Source: Lucinisca nassula (taxonomy: Eukaryota; Mollusca; Bivalvia; Lucinida; Lucinidae). From it: a stretch of DNA of 64,000 nt. The notes below the pieces were generated by a model, which was not told the DNA's origin, did no database searches, and was given only the letters and a program-made list of their open reading frames with translations. This document shows, piece after piece, positions 1 through 11,246 of this stretch. The stretch covers positions 63,756,587 through 63,820,586 of the forward strand of contig OY757019.1 of assembly GCA_963580285.1 (NCBI GenBank). Reading direction: 5' to 3'. The stretch's first letter is position 1, and each line of letters begins with the position of its first letter. Position numbers and translations under genes: made by a program.

Positions 1-462
1 CATTCAGATCCCCATCCCTAAACCATATATATTCTTGTTCCTTTTGATAAGACACATTCAGTAACACCAACCTGGGGGTCCTCCCGAATGCACCGGGGTC
101 ATGCCCCACCCCCTCTATTTCATAAAAGGCCCAATATCTCAGAAACCTTACAGATCCCAACCCCTAAACCATATATACTCTTGTTCCTTATGAAGAGACA
201 CATTCAATGACACCAACTTGGGGGGTCTCCCGGGATGAGCTGAGGCCTTGCTCAACCCCTCCACTTCACAAAAGGCAATATATCTCAGAAAACATTCAGA
301 TCCCCACCCCTAAACCATATACATTCTTGTTCCTTTTGATAAAACGCATTCAGTGGCACCAACCTGGTGGTCCCATGAGATGCGCCAGGGTCATGCCCCA
401 CATTAACACCAACTTGGGGGGTCACCCTGGTTGCGCCGGGGCCTTGCCCCACCTGTATAAGT
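1..462. repeat. Tandem core-repeat array, family E (about 150 bp)
   Basis: Three imperfect units share the landmarks CCTAAACCATATA, TTGTTCCTTATGATAAGACA, CCAACCTGGGGGTC and CTTCATAAAAGGCC. The same family recurs at 8.5, 13.4, 14.5-15.2 and 41.5-42.7 kb. Open frames crossing it are a by-product of the repeat and are not called as genes. Confidence 0.8.
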
Positions 463-646
463 TGTCATCTATAGTAACTATGCAAAAAGATGCAGATGAC
501 ATTGCTCTGGAGGCTGAAAAGAAAAGGAAATTGAATTACTTTCCAAGTCAAATGCTTTCCGGGCAAAGGCAACAGTTGTGAAAAAGGATCTTACTGTGCT
601 AGATGCCAAGATATCATCACTGCAAGAAAAAATGAACACTTCCTAA
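463..646 (+). pseudogene. Remnant of a terminal coiled-coil exon
   Basis: A lysine- and glutamate-rich frame starts at the ATG at 480 (residues MQKDADDIALEAEKKRKL) and stops at 579-581. A second frame overlapping it stays open to the TAA at 644-646 and reads as a continuing charged helix (DLTVLDAKISSLQEKM). Together they look like the broken C-terminal coiled coil of a longer protein. An AATAAA at 932-937 would suit its 3' end. I do not recognise the family firmly; transposase-linked proteins of marine invertebrates often end in such a helix, which is inference. It could also be a 3' terminal exon with a sequencing indel. Confidence 0.35.
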
Positions 647-1165
647 ATCCTTTGTATTGCTGTCTTGTTGAATGAACATAGATGTTACTCTTTTTAATTG
701 GTAATCAGAATGACAATTCCATTTTAATGTAATTTAGTAAAGCTATGTTCAGAAAAACAGTTCGATTTGGCTAATATGTTCAGGTTTCCAAAATTAATTG
801 CTTCATTGTCTATTGGTCATAACATAAAAAGGATTGTTTGAAACAGTGTATTTGATTACTTTTTAATGCATGATAATTTTGCTTACCAATGTGTATTGTA
901 TAATCACCAGCTCCATATCCAGTTGATTTGGAATAAACAAACAAAATATTAAACAATGTAAATGTTTGTCAAAAAAGGAGGTAAGGGTTGGCTGTAGGGG
1001 TGGTGGAGGCCAACATTCAATTTTTAATTTAAGATTGAACCACTAAATGTGCACATTTCAAAATAACAAGTTTGTATCGTGCCAAACCAAAATGTCAGGG
1101 AAAAATGCTTTCATGTCAGGGAAAAGTCAGGGAAATGTCAGGGAATTTTGTCTGAAAAAATTTGT
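647..1165. other. AT-rich 3'-UTR-like stretch with a short CAGGGAA repeat
   Basis: AT-rich sequence with a possible polyadenylation signal at 932-937. Between about 1093 and 1155 the unit GTCAGGGAA with a short A-run recurs four times. No other gene or repeat is recognised. Confidence 0.4.
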
Positions 1166-1702
1166 ATGAACCATGTTATAGCCCTGATACCAAAAATGTC
1201 CCCGCTCCGGGGCCCTTTGGTTTTACATAGACTTATATAGGGAAATCTTTAAAAATCTTCTCTGAAACTGCAAGGCCAAGGCCTTTGATATTTAGTATGG
1301 AGCTTTATCTAGTGGACCTCTACCAAGATTGTTCAAATTATAGCCCTGGGGCCACAAATACCCCCCATCCCGAGGCCCTTTGGTTTTACATAGATTTATA
1401 TAGCCCCGGGACCATTTGGTTTTTGCATAGGCTTATGTAGGGAATATCTTTAAAAAAATCTTCTTCTCTGAAACTGCAAGGCCCAGGTCTATGATATTTG
1501 ATATGTAACTTCATCTAGTAGACCTTTGCCAACATTGTTCAAATTATAGCCTTTGTTGATGTTTGGTATGAAGCTTCACCTTTAAGACCTCCCTCAACAT
1601 TATGCACATTAAAGCCCTTGGGCCAATAATGGCCCTCTCTGGGGCCCACTTGTTACACTATGGATCAGGTGAGCGATCCAGGGCCATCATGGCCCTCTTG
1701 TT
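1166..1702 (+). mobile_element. 3' portion of a Helentron-like element
   Basis: Degenerate units of the 166-bp core repeat lead into the 3' terminus: CAGGTGAGCGATCC, the hairpin GGGCCATCATGGCCC at 1681-1695, then TCTTGT. A new AGCTCACC 5' end begins immediately afterwards at 1703, so two elements abut head to tail. Confidence 0.7.
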
Positions 1703-1949
1703 AGCTCACCGTCACGTAGTGACGAGGTGAGCTTTTGGGATCACTTTTTGTCCGTCGTCTGTCGTGCGTGCGTGCGTCCGTGCGTAAACAATTTCTTTAA
1801 ACGACATCTCCTCCTAAACCACTGATCGGATTTTGACCAAACTTCACAGGAATGATCCTTAGGTGGTCCCCTTTCAAAGTTGTTCAAATGGTTCCGGTCC
1901 GTTGCACATCTAGGTCACAGGAGCCAAAAATAGATTTTTTTCACCAAAA

Positions 1950-4440
1950 ACTTAAAAAATCTTCTTCTCTGAAACCACAAGGCCCAGGTGTTTGATATTT
2001 GGTATGAAGCTTCATCTAGTGGACCCCTACCAAGATTGTTCAAATTATAGTGCTGGGGACAAAAATGCCCCCGCCCCGGGGCCCTTTGGTTTTACATAGG
2101 CTTATATAGGGAAAATCTTTAAAAATCTTCTTCTCTGAAACTACAAGGCCTAGGACTTTGATATTTGGTATGAAGCTTCATCGAGTGGACCCCTACCAAG
2201 ATTGTTCAAATTATAGTGCTGGAACAAAAAATGCCCCCGCCATGGGGCCCTTTGGTTTTACATTGGCTTATATAGGGAAAATCTTAAAAAATCTTCTGCT
2301 CTGAAACCACAAGGCCCAGGTCTTTGATATTTGGTATGAAGCTTCATCTAGTGGACCCCTACCAAGATTGTTCAAATTATAGTGCTGGGGCCAAAAATGC
2401 CCCCGCCACGGGGCCCTTTGGTTTTACATAGGCTTATATAGGGAAAATCTTTAAAAATCTTCTTCTCTGAAACCACAAGGCCCAGGACTTTGATATTTGG
2501 TATGAAGCTTCATCTACTGGACCCCTACCAAGATTGTACAAATTATAGTGCTGGGACAAAAAATGCCCCTGCCACAGGGCCCTTTGGTTTTACATTGGCT
2601 TATATAGGGAAAATCTTTAAAAATCTTCTTCTCTGAAACCACAAGGCCCAGGTCTTTGATATTTGGTATGAAGCTTCATCTAGTGGACCCCTACCAAGAT
2701 TTTTCAAATTATAGTGCTGGGGCCAAAAATGCCCCCGCCCCGGGGCCCTTTGGTTTTACATGGGCTTATATAGGGAAAATCTTTAAAAATCTTCTTCTCT
2801 GAAACCACAAGGCCCAGGACTTTGATATTTGGTATGAAGCTTCATCTAGTGGTCCCCTACCAAGATTGTTCAAATTATAGTGCTGGGACAAAAAATGCCC
2901 CCGCCACGGGGCCCTTTGGTTTTACATTGGTTTATATAGGGAAAATCTTTAAAAATCTTCTTCTCTGAAACCACAAGGCCCAGGTCTTTGATATTTGGTC
3001 TGAAGCTTCATCTAGTGGACCCCTACCAAGATTGTTCAAATTATAGTGCTGGGGCCAAAAATGCCCCGGCCCCGGGGCCCTTTGGTTTTACATAGGCTTA
3101 TATAGGGAAAATCTTTAAAAATCTTCTTCTCTGAAACCACAAGGCCCAGGACTTTGATATTTGGTATGAAGCTTCATCTAGTGGACCCCTACCAAGATTG
3201 TTCAAATTATAGTGCTCGGGATAAAAATGCCGCCCCCCGGGGCCCTTTGGTTTTACATAGGCTTATATAGGGAAAATCTTTAAAAATCTTCTTCTCTGAA
3301 ACCACAAGGCCCAGGACTTTGATATTTGGTATGATGCTTCATCTAATGGACCTCTACCAAGATTGTTCAAATTATAGCCCTTGGGCCAAAAATGCCCCCG
3401 CCCCGGGGCCCTTTGGTTTTACTTAGACTTATATAGGGAAAATCTTTAAAAATCTTCTTCTCTGAAACCACAAGGTCTAGGTCTTTTATATTTGGTATGA
3501 AGCTTCATCCAAAGGACCCCTAACAAGATTATTTAATTTATAGTGCTGAGGCCAAAAATGTCCCTGCCCTGGGGCCCTTTGGTTTTACATAGGCTTATAT
3601 AGGGAAAATCTTTAAAAATCTTCTTCTCTGAAACCGCAAGGCCCAGGACTTTGATATTTGTTATGAAGCTTCATCTAGTTGACCCCTACCAAGATTTTCA
3701 AATTATAGTGCTGGGGCAAAAAATGCCCCCGCCCGGGGCCCTTTGGTTTTACATAGGCTTATATAGGGAAAATCTTTAAAAATCTTCTTCTCTGAAACCG
3801 CAAGGCCCAGGACTTTGATATTTGGTATGAAGCTTCATTTAGTGGATCCCTACCAAGATTGTTCAAATTATCAAATTATAGCCCTTGGGCCAAAAATGCC
3901 CCTGCTCCGGGGCCTTTTTGGTTTTACATAGACTTGTATAGGGAAAACCTTTAAAAATCTTCTTCTCTGAAACCACAAGTCCTAGGTCTTTTATATTTGG
4001 TATGAAGCTTCTTCTAAAGGACCCCTACCAAGATGATTCAAATTATAGTGCTGGGGCCAAAAGTGGCCCCGCCCCGGGGCCCTTTGGTTTCACATAGGCT
4101 TATATAGGGATAATCTTTAAAAATCTTCTTCTCTGAAACCACAAGGCCCAGGACTTTGAAATTTGGTATGAAGCTTCATCTAATGAACCTCTACCGAGAT
4201 TGTTCAGATTATAGCCCTGGGGCCACAAATGCCCCAACCCTGGGGCCCTTTGGTTTTACATAGATTTATATAGCCCCGGGGCCATTTGGTTTTGCATAGG
4301 CTTATGTAGGGAATATCTTTAAAAAAAAATCTTCTTCTCTGAAACCACAAGGCCCAGGTCTTTGATATTTGATGTGTAGCTTCATCTAGTGGACCTTTGC
4401 CAAGATTGTTCAAATTATAGCCTTTGTTGATGTTTGGTAT
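1950..4440. repeat. 166-bp core-repeat array, family A
   Basis: About 15 head-to-tail units spaced 166 bp apart (for example TGAAGCTTCATC at 2005, 2171 and 2337). Units differ mainly in the C/G-rich segment between AAAAATGCCCCCGCC and CCCTTTGGTTTTAC. The same family fills 4.8-6.0, 6.4-7.6, 11.5-13.1, 21.0-22.7, 24.3-25.3 and 31.8-33.7 kb. Confidence 0.9.
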
Positions 4441-7400
4441 GAAGCTTCACCTTTAAGACCTCCCTCAACATTATGCACATTAAAGCCCTGGGGCCAATAA
4501 TGGCTCTCACTGGGGCCCACTTGTTACACTATGGATCAGGTGAGCGATCCAGGGCCATCATGGTCCTCTTGTGTTTTATATTAGGATCACTTTTTGTCTG
4601 TCATCTGTGCGTAAACAATTTCTTCAAACGACATCTCCTCCTAAACCAGTGATCTGATTTTGACCAAACTTCACAGGAATGATCCTTAGGTTGTCCCCTT
4701 TCAAAGTTGTTCAAATGGTTCCGGTCCGTTGCACATATAGGTCACAGGAGCCAAATATAGATTTTTTCACCGAAAACTTAAAAAATCTTCTTCTCTGAAA
4801 CCCCAAGGCCCATGTCTTTGATATTTGGTATGAAGCTTAATCTAGTGGACACCTTCCAAGATTGTTCAAATTATAGTGCTGGGGCCAAAAATGCCCCCGC
4901 CCCAGTGCCCTTTTGGTTTTACATGGGCTTATATAGGAAAATCTTCTTCTCTCAAACCACAAGGCCCAGGTCTTTGATTTTTGGTATGAAGCTCATCTAG
5001 TGGACCCCTACCAAGATTGTTCAAATTGAAGTGCTGGGGCCAAAAATGCCCCCGCCCCGGGGCCCTTTGGTTTTACATGGGCTTATATGGGGAAAATCTT
5101 TAAAAATCTTCTTCTCTGAAAACGCAAGGCCCAGGTCTTTGATATTTGATATGAAGCTTCATCTAGTGGACCCCTACCAAGATTGTTCAAATTAGAGTGC
5201 TGGGGCCAAAAATGCCCCCGCCCTGGGGCCCTTTTGTTTTACATGGGCTTATAAAGGAAAATCTTTAAAAATCTTCTTCTCTGAAACTGCAAGGCCCAGG
5301 TCTTTGCTATTTGGTATGAAGCTTCATCTAGTGGACCCCTGTCAAGATTGTTCAAATTATAGTCCTTGGGCCAAAAATGCCCCCGCCCGGGGGCTCTTTG
5401 ATTTTACAAAGGCTTATGTAGGGAGAATCTTTAAAAATCTTCTTCTCTGAAACTGCAAGGCCCAGGTCTTTGATATTTGGTATGAAGCTTCATCTTGTGG
5501 ACCTCTATCAAGATTGTTCAAATTATAGCCCTGGGTCCAAAAATGTTTCCAAACCCCTCCGGGGCCCTTTGGTTTTACATACACTTATATAGGGAAATCT
5601 TGAGAAATCTTCTCCTCTGAAACCTCAAGGCCTAGGTCTTTGATATTTGGTATGAAGCTTCAGCTAGTGGACCTCTACCAAGATTGTTCAAATTATAGCC
5701 CTGAGGCCAAAAATGCTCCCGCCTCGGGGGCCCTTTGGTTTTACATAGACTTATATAGGGAAAATCTTTAAAATTTTTCTTCTGTGAAACCACAAGGCCT
5801 AGGTCTTTGATGTTTGGTGTGAAAATTCATCTAGTGGACCTCTATCAAGATTGTTCAAATTATAGCCCTGGGGCCAAAAATGCCCCCGCCCCTAGACCCT
5901 TTGGTTTTACATAGACTTATATAGGGAAATCTTTAAAAATCTTTTTCTCTGAAACTGCAAGGCCCATGTCTTTGATATGTGGTATGGAGCTTCATCTAGT
6001 GGATAATAATTTGTGGATGTTTGGTATGAATCTTCACCTTTTTAGACCTGCCTCAACATTATGCACATTTTAACCTTAGGGTCAATAATGGCCCTCCCCG
6101 GGGCCCACTTGTTACTCAATGGATCAGGTGAGCGATCCAGGGCCATCATGGCCCTCTTGTGATTAATATTAGGATCACTTTTTGTCTGTCATCCGTGCGT
6201 AAACAATTTCTTCAAACAACATCTCCTCCTAAACCACTGATCGGATTTTGACCAAACTTCACAGGAATGTTCCTTAGGTGGTCCCCTTTCAAAGTTGTTC
6301 AAATGGTTCCGGTCCGTTCAACATATAGGAGACAAAAATAGATTTTTTCACCGAAAACTTAAAAAACCTTCTTCTCTGAAATCGCAAGGCCCAGGTCTTT
6401 GATATTTGGTATGAAGCTTCATCTAGTGGACCACTACCAAGATTGTTCAAATTACAGTGCTGGGGCCAAAAATGCCCCAGCCCCGGGGCCCTTTGGTTTT
6501 ACATGGGCTTATATAGGGAAAATCGTTAAAAATCTTCTTCTCTGAAACCGCAAGGCCCAGGACTTTGATATTTAGTATGAAGCTTCATCTAGTAGACTTC
6601 TGCCAAGATTGTTCAAATTGTAGTGCTGTGGCCGAAAATGCCCCTGCCCCAGGCACTTTGGTTTTACTTGGGCTTATATAGGGAAAATCTTTAAATATCT
6701 TCTTCTCTGAAACCCCAAGGCCCAGGTCTTTGATATTTGGTATGAAGCTTCGCCTTATGGACCCCTACCAAGATTGTTCAAATTATAGTGCTGGGGCCAA
6801 AAATGACCCCGCCCTGGGGCCCTTTGGTTTTACATAGGCTTATAGAGGGAAAATCTTTAAAAATCTTCTTCCCTGAAACCGCAAGGCCCAGGTCTTTGCT
6901 ATTTGGTATGAAGCTTCATCTGATGGACCGCTACCAAGATTGTTCAAATTATAGTTCTCGGGCCAAGAATGCCCCCGCCCCAGGGCCCTTTGGTTTTACA
7001 TCGGCTTATATAGGGAAAATCTTTAAAAATCTTCTTCTCTGAAACCTCAAGGCTCAGTTCTTTGATATTTGGTATGAAGCTTCATCTTGTAAACCTCTAC
7101 CAAGGTTGTTCAAATTATAGCCCTGGGGCCCAAAATGCCCCCGTCTTGGGGCCCTTTGGTTTTACTTAGGCTTATACAGGGATAATCTTTAAAAATCTTC
7201 TTCTGTCAAACCACAAGGCCTTAGGGTCTTTGATATTTGGTGTGAAATTTCATCTAGTTGACCTCTATCAAGATTGTTCAAATAATAGACCTGGGGTCAA
7301 AAATGCCCCCGCCCCGAGACTCTTTGGTTTTACATAGACTTATATAGGGAAATCTTTAAAAATCTTCTTCTCCGAAACTGCAAGGCCCATGTCTTTGATA

Positions 7401-7662
7401 TTTGATATGGAGCTTGATCTAGTGGACCTCTACCAAGATTGTTCACATTATAGCCCCTGGGCTACAAATCCCCCGCTCCGGGGCCCTTTGGTTTTACATA
7501 GACTTATATAGAGATAATCTTTGAAAATCTTTTTCTCTGAAACAGCATGGCCCAGGTCTTTGATATTTGGTGTGAAGCTTCATCTAGTTGACCTCGATCA
7601 AGATTATTTAAATTATAGCCCAGAGGCCAAAAATGCCCCCGCTCTGGGGCCATTTGGATTTA

Positions 7663-7895
7663 CATATTCTAGACAGTTTTTTAATTATTTGGACCCCATT
7701 TTGATTTATATCAGTCTTTGAATCGACTGCCTATTCGACATTCGCAAAATTGCAGTATGTTTCCTCTGGCTTTCTTTGCCGGATCATTTCAGGGTCACTG
7801 ATGAGGCTTTATTAGCCGAAACTACGTAGTATGACCCATCTTCTTTCTTATGAATTTTTTCATTGCTCTTAAAGGAACTCATTTTTGATTTTTAT
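7663..7895 (+). repeat. Partial retrozyme unit, inverted relative to the 45-kb array
   Basis: About 233 bp match the reverse complement of the 384-bp unit at 44.6-46.2 kb, from TTCTAGACAG to CTCATTTTTGATTTTTATT, with few differences. It interrupts the Helentron-like core between a GGATTTACATA left flank and a TTATGTAGGGAATATC right flank that normally lie only a few bases apart. Its right edge falls at about the same A/T-rich point as the left edge of the big array, which suggests a preferred element end. Confidence 0.8.
7792..7837 (+). ncRNA. Hammerhead ribozyme motif, type I (solitary copy)
   Basis: Read on the plus strand: stem I GGGTCA/TGACCC (6 bp), core CTGATGA, stem II GGCT/AGCC with a 5-nt loop, GAA, and a short stem III ACTA/TAGT with a CG loop. 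It ends in T-A, with A as the cleavage-site base (between 7831 and 7832). All conserved hammerhead core positions are present. Retrozymes and Penelope-like elements commonly carry hammerheads with such a short stem III (established for the families). Activity here is inferred. Confidence 0.8.
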
Positions 7896-8164
7896 TATGT
7901 AGGGAATATCTTTAAAAAAATCCTCTTCTCTGAAACCACAAGACCCAGGTCTTTGATATTTGGGGTGTAGCTCCATCTAGTGGACCTTTGCCATGATTAT
8001 TCAAATTATAGCCTTTGTTGATATTTGGTGTGAAGCTTCACCTTTTTAGACCTCCCTCAACATTATGCACATTATAGCCCTGGGGTCAATAATGGCCCTC
8101 CCCTGGGCCCACTTGTTATTCTATGGATCAGGTGAGCGATCCAGGGCCATCATGGCCCTCTTGT

Positions 8165-8476
8165 TATTAGTTGCCATGGAAACCAAAATGCAAAAAAATA
8201 GACAAAAAAATACTTTAAAAATCAACTCCTCAGAAACCATATGCTCTAGGAGGCTGAGACTTTATGAAAATATTCACCATATTTGCCTTTACAGGTTTTA
8301 TGTTTTTTATGAAATTTGGCCTTTCAGTTTTGTTGCTATGGCAACTTAGAGTTTCCATTGACTTAAAATGGGGAAAACTGAAAAATGGCATTTATTGCCA
8401 AGTCATTGCAGATATTATGACAAAACTTACATAAACATGTTCCTTGAGTAAACTTCTGTCAGCCATATGCTTTTAT
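8165..8476. other. Segment whose last ~110 bp are repeated at 8884-8992
   Basis: It begins with a GTTGCCATGGAAACC motif and ends in about 110 bp (8366-8476, GGCATTTATTGCCAAGTCAT to CATATGCTTTTA) that recur almost identically at 8884-8992. A shorter piece (TTCCTTGAGTAAACTTCT to CATATGCTTTTT) recurs at 11208-11246, just before another AGCTCACC element. Confidence 0.5.
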
Positions 8477-8883
8477 GTCAACCTGGGGGTCCCCTAGGTT
8501 GTGCCGGGGCCATGCCCCACCCCCTAAACTTCATAAAATGCCTTATATCTCAGAAACCTTACAGATCCCAACCCCTAAACCATATATATTTTTGTTCCTT
8601 ATGATAAGATGCATTAAGTGACACCAACATGCTCTGCTCCCTCTATTTCATAAAATGCAATTTATCTCAGAAACCATTCAGATCCCCACCCATAAACAAT
8701 ACATATTCTTGTTCCTAACATGCATTAAGTGTCACCAGCCTGGGGGTCCCCCGGGATGTGCCTGGGCCATGCCCCGCCCCCTCCACTTCATAAAAGGCCC
8801 AATATCCCAGTAACCTTACAGATCCCCACCCCTAAACCATAAATATTCTCGTTCCTACTGATAAGTTGCATTCAGTGACACCA
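8477..8883. repeat. Family E array between long direct repeats
   Basis: About 2.7 units of the 150-bp family E repeat, lying exactly between the two copies of the ~110-bp direct repeat. Confidence 0.7.
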
Positions 8884-8992
8884 GTGGGGAAAACTAAAAA
8901 AATGGCATTTATTGCCAAGTCATTGCAGATGTTATGACAAAACTTACATAAACATGTTCCTTGAGTAAACTTCTCTCAGCCATATGCTTTTT

Positions 8993-10796
8993 AGCTCACC
9001 TGTCACGTAGTGACAAGGTGAGCTTTTGTGATCACTTTTTGTCCGTCGTGCGTGCGTCCGTAAACAATTTCAAATAAGTATATCTCTAATACCCCATGGT
9101 CAATCTTGATCAAATTTCATCAAAATGGCATCGAAACCAAAAAAAAATATTTAAAAATCTTCTCCTCCAAAACCGCTCAATGGATTTTATTCTTATTTTG
9201 CATGAATGTTCCTTGGGTGGACCTCTGTCAGATTCCTGATCAGACAAAAAACATGGCCACCATGGCCATGCCCCACATGACTGCCATGGCCATGCCCCTT
9301 GGCTCATTAGCTTTCAAAGACTTATATGGGGAAAAGTTTTAAAAACCTTCTTCTCCAAAACCGCTCAACTTAATGGATTTCATTCTTACTTTGCATGAAT
9401 GTTCCTTGGGTGGACCTCTGTCAGATTCCTTGAAGCAATTTTGATCAGACAAAAAACATGGCCGCCAAGGACACGCCCATTGGCTAATTAACTTCCATAG
9501 ACTCATAAAGGGATCTTTTTTTTTTTTAATCTTCTCCTCCAAAACCGCTGAATGGATTTCGTTCTTAATTTTCATGAATGTTCCTTGTGTCTACCATTGT
9601 CAGATTCATTGAAGAAATTTTGATCAGACAAAAAACATGGCCGCCATGGCCACCACCTTTGGCTCATTAGCTTCCATAGACCAATAAACGGAAAAACTTC
9701 TTCTCTGAAACCATAAAGCCTAAAGCTTAGACATTTACAGTAAAACCTGTCTTAGTGGCCACCTCTATTAAGCAAGCAACCTTTCTTAAGCAAGCAGGCA
9801 TTCAGTTCCCAAGAAAGACAGATGTGTTAAATTTCACCTGTATTAAGCAAGAACCTGTCTTAAGCAAGCATATTTTGACTATCCCTTAGGCACTTGCTTA
9901 ATACAGGTTGAACTGTAGTATGTAGCAAAGTTATGTGGTCACCTACTAAGTCCTGCGAACTATGACTCTTGAGTCCAAATTGGCAACGCCCCGGTGCTTA
10001 GTAGCTCCCATAGACTAATAATGACAAAATCTTGAAACTTTTCTCCTCTGAAACCATAAGGCCAAGAGCTTAGTATGTAGCAACTTGAAGTATTCAACTG
10101 CATAAATCCTGCCAACTATGCCCCTGGGGTCCAAATTGGCCACACCCTGAGGCCCATAAGCTCCCATAGACTTATACTGGGAAAAACTGACAAAAATCTT
10201 CTCTGAAACCATCAGTGCCCAGAGCTTAGATATTAAGTATGCAGCCACGTCAAGTGGTCACTCAAATAAATCCTGCCAACAATGCCCCTGGGGTAAAAAA
10301 TTGGTCACGCCCAGAGGCATATTAGTTCCCATAGACTTATAATAGGAAAAACTTAAAAAAAGTCTTCTTCTCTGAAACCATAAGGCTCAGAGCTTTAGAT
10401 ATTTAGAACGGAGCAATGCCAAATGGTCACTCACATAAATCCTGCCAACCATGGCTCTGGGGTCCAAAAAATATAGAATGGACATTCCTTGGGTGGATCA
10501 CTTGTTTCTTTTTTACCCATTGCATGCGGGAAAACCCTAAATGGGTACCTTGGCAAACAGTGCTGGCCCAGATCAGACCCCACAGAACACCATGTCTGAT
10601 CAGGGCCTGCACTATTTGCTCACAGAATTTTCCATCAAAAATAGAAAAAAATAGGCCTGACACCCCTTATATGACAAATGGACTGGTCCAACATATAGCA
10701 ATAGAAGAGTCCACTAGTATACAATTGGTTAATGTAATAAATATGACAATTGTCTGAAGTTAGCCGGTGGAGTGACAGGCCCTCTTGGGCCTCTTG
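8993..10796 (+). mobile_element. Helentron-like element, family B
   Basis: The 5' stem-loop AGCTCACCTGTCACGTAGTG then ACAAGGTGAGC is preceded by T5. It is followed by a GTCCGTCGTGCG tract and ~150-bp core repeats with landmarks CATGAATGTTCCTTGGGTGG, ATGGCCGCCATGG and later TAAATCCTGCCAAC. The 3' end is GGCCCTCTTGGGCC followed by TCTTGT. Most of it is repeated at 20.3-26.7 kb, where another element interrupts it. A 12-T run at 9506-9517 is the uninterrupted target site. Confidence 0.75.
9738..9915. mobile_element. Pogo-type MITE (178 bp)
   Basis: Both ends begin CAGT inside a TA dinucleotide (TA at 9736-9737 and 9916-9917). The terminal inverted repeats are imperfect: CAGTAAAACCTGTCTTAG against CAGTTCAACCTGTATTAA. 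Internal TTAAGCAAG motifs repeat. CAGT termini with a TA duplication are typical of pogo/Tigger MITEs. The paralogous copy near 25.7 kb has lost its left tip. Confidence 0.7.
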
Positions 10797-11246
10797 TTTT
10801 TGTCCCAAACTTTCAGCGGTATAAAGCTCAACCTGTGTTATTTTTGTCTGCATCTGGTGTGCAATTTTTTCTTCGCATCTGATTACAAGTCACAATAAAC
10901 AATAATAACAGATCATTTTGACAATATTGATTGCGTTTTTGTTTTTCTCCAAAATGGGGGTAGATAATAGCAGAAAGTGTCTGTAATAGCAGTTGACGTT
11001 CTAAAGTTTTTGAAATGCATAAGTCCATCATAAATGAAGGTACCGGTATTTACATGTGCTTTGGGTCAATAAAGTCAATAAAGATGGTGACAATTTTTTG
11101 TAATCTTCTTGTACATGCTAGCATTGTTTCACACATTTGATGGTGTTTTACTCATTTAAGGGTTGATAATAGACGCTTTGCTCTATATCGACAAAACTTT
11201 TATAGTAATATTCCTTGAGTAAACTTCTTTCAGCCATATGCTTTTT
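10797..11246. other. Non-repetitive spacer
   Basis: No gene, hairpin terminus or known repeat is recognised apart from the last ~40 bp, which match the 3' tip of the 8366-8476 direct repeat. It may be the least disturbed pre-insertion sequence in the left half. Confidence 0.4.

Larger units (their letters stand above)
1703..8164 (+). mobile_element. Composite Helentron-like element: one 5' end, three 3' ends
   Basis: The 5' end is a stem-loop, AGCTCACCGTCACGTAGTGA then CGAGGTGAGC, followed by a GTCCGTCGTC/GTGCGTGCG tract. The body is a tandem array of a 166-bp unit (landmarks TTTGATATTTGGTATGAAGC, TCATCTAGTGGACC, GGTTTTACATAGGCTTATAT). The 3' terminus (CAGGTGAGCGATCC, GGGCCATCATGGCCC, CTCTTGT) occurs near 4572, 6160 and 8164. 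The second and third bodies restart at ATTAGGATCACTTTTTGTC without the 5' hairpin. No Rep or helicase protein is encoded, so any movement would need help from elsewhere. Confidence 0.75.
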
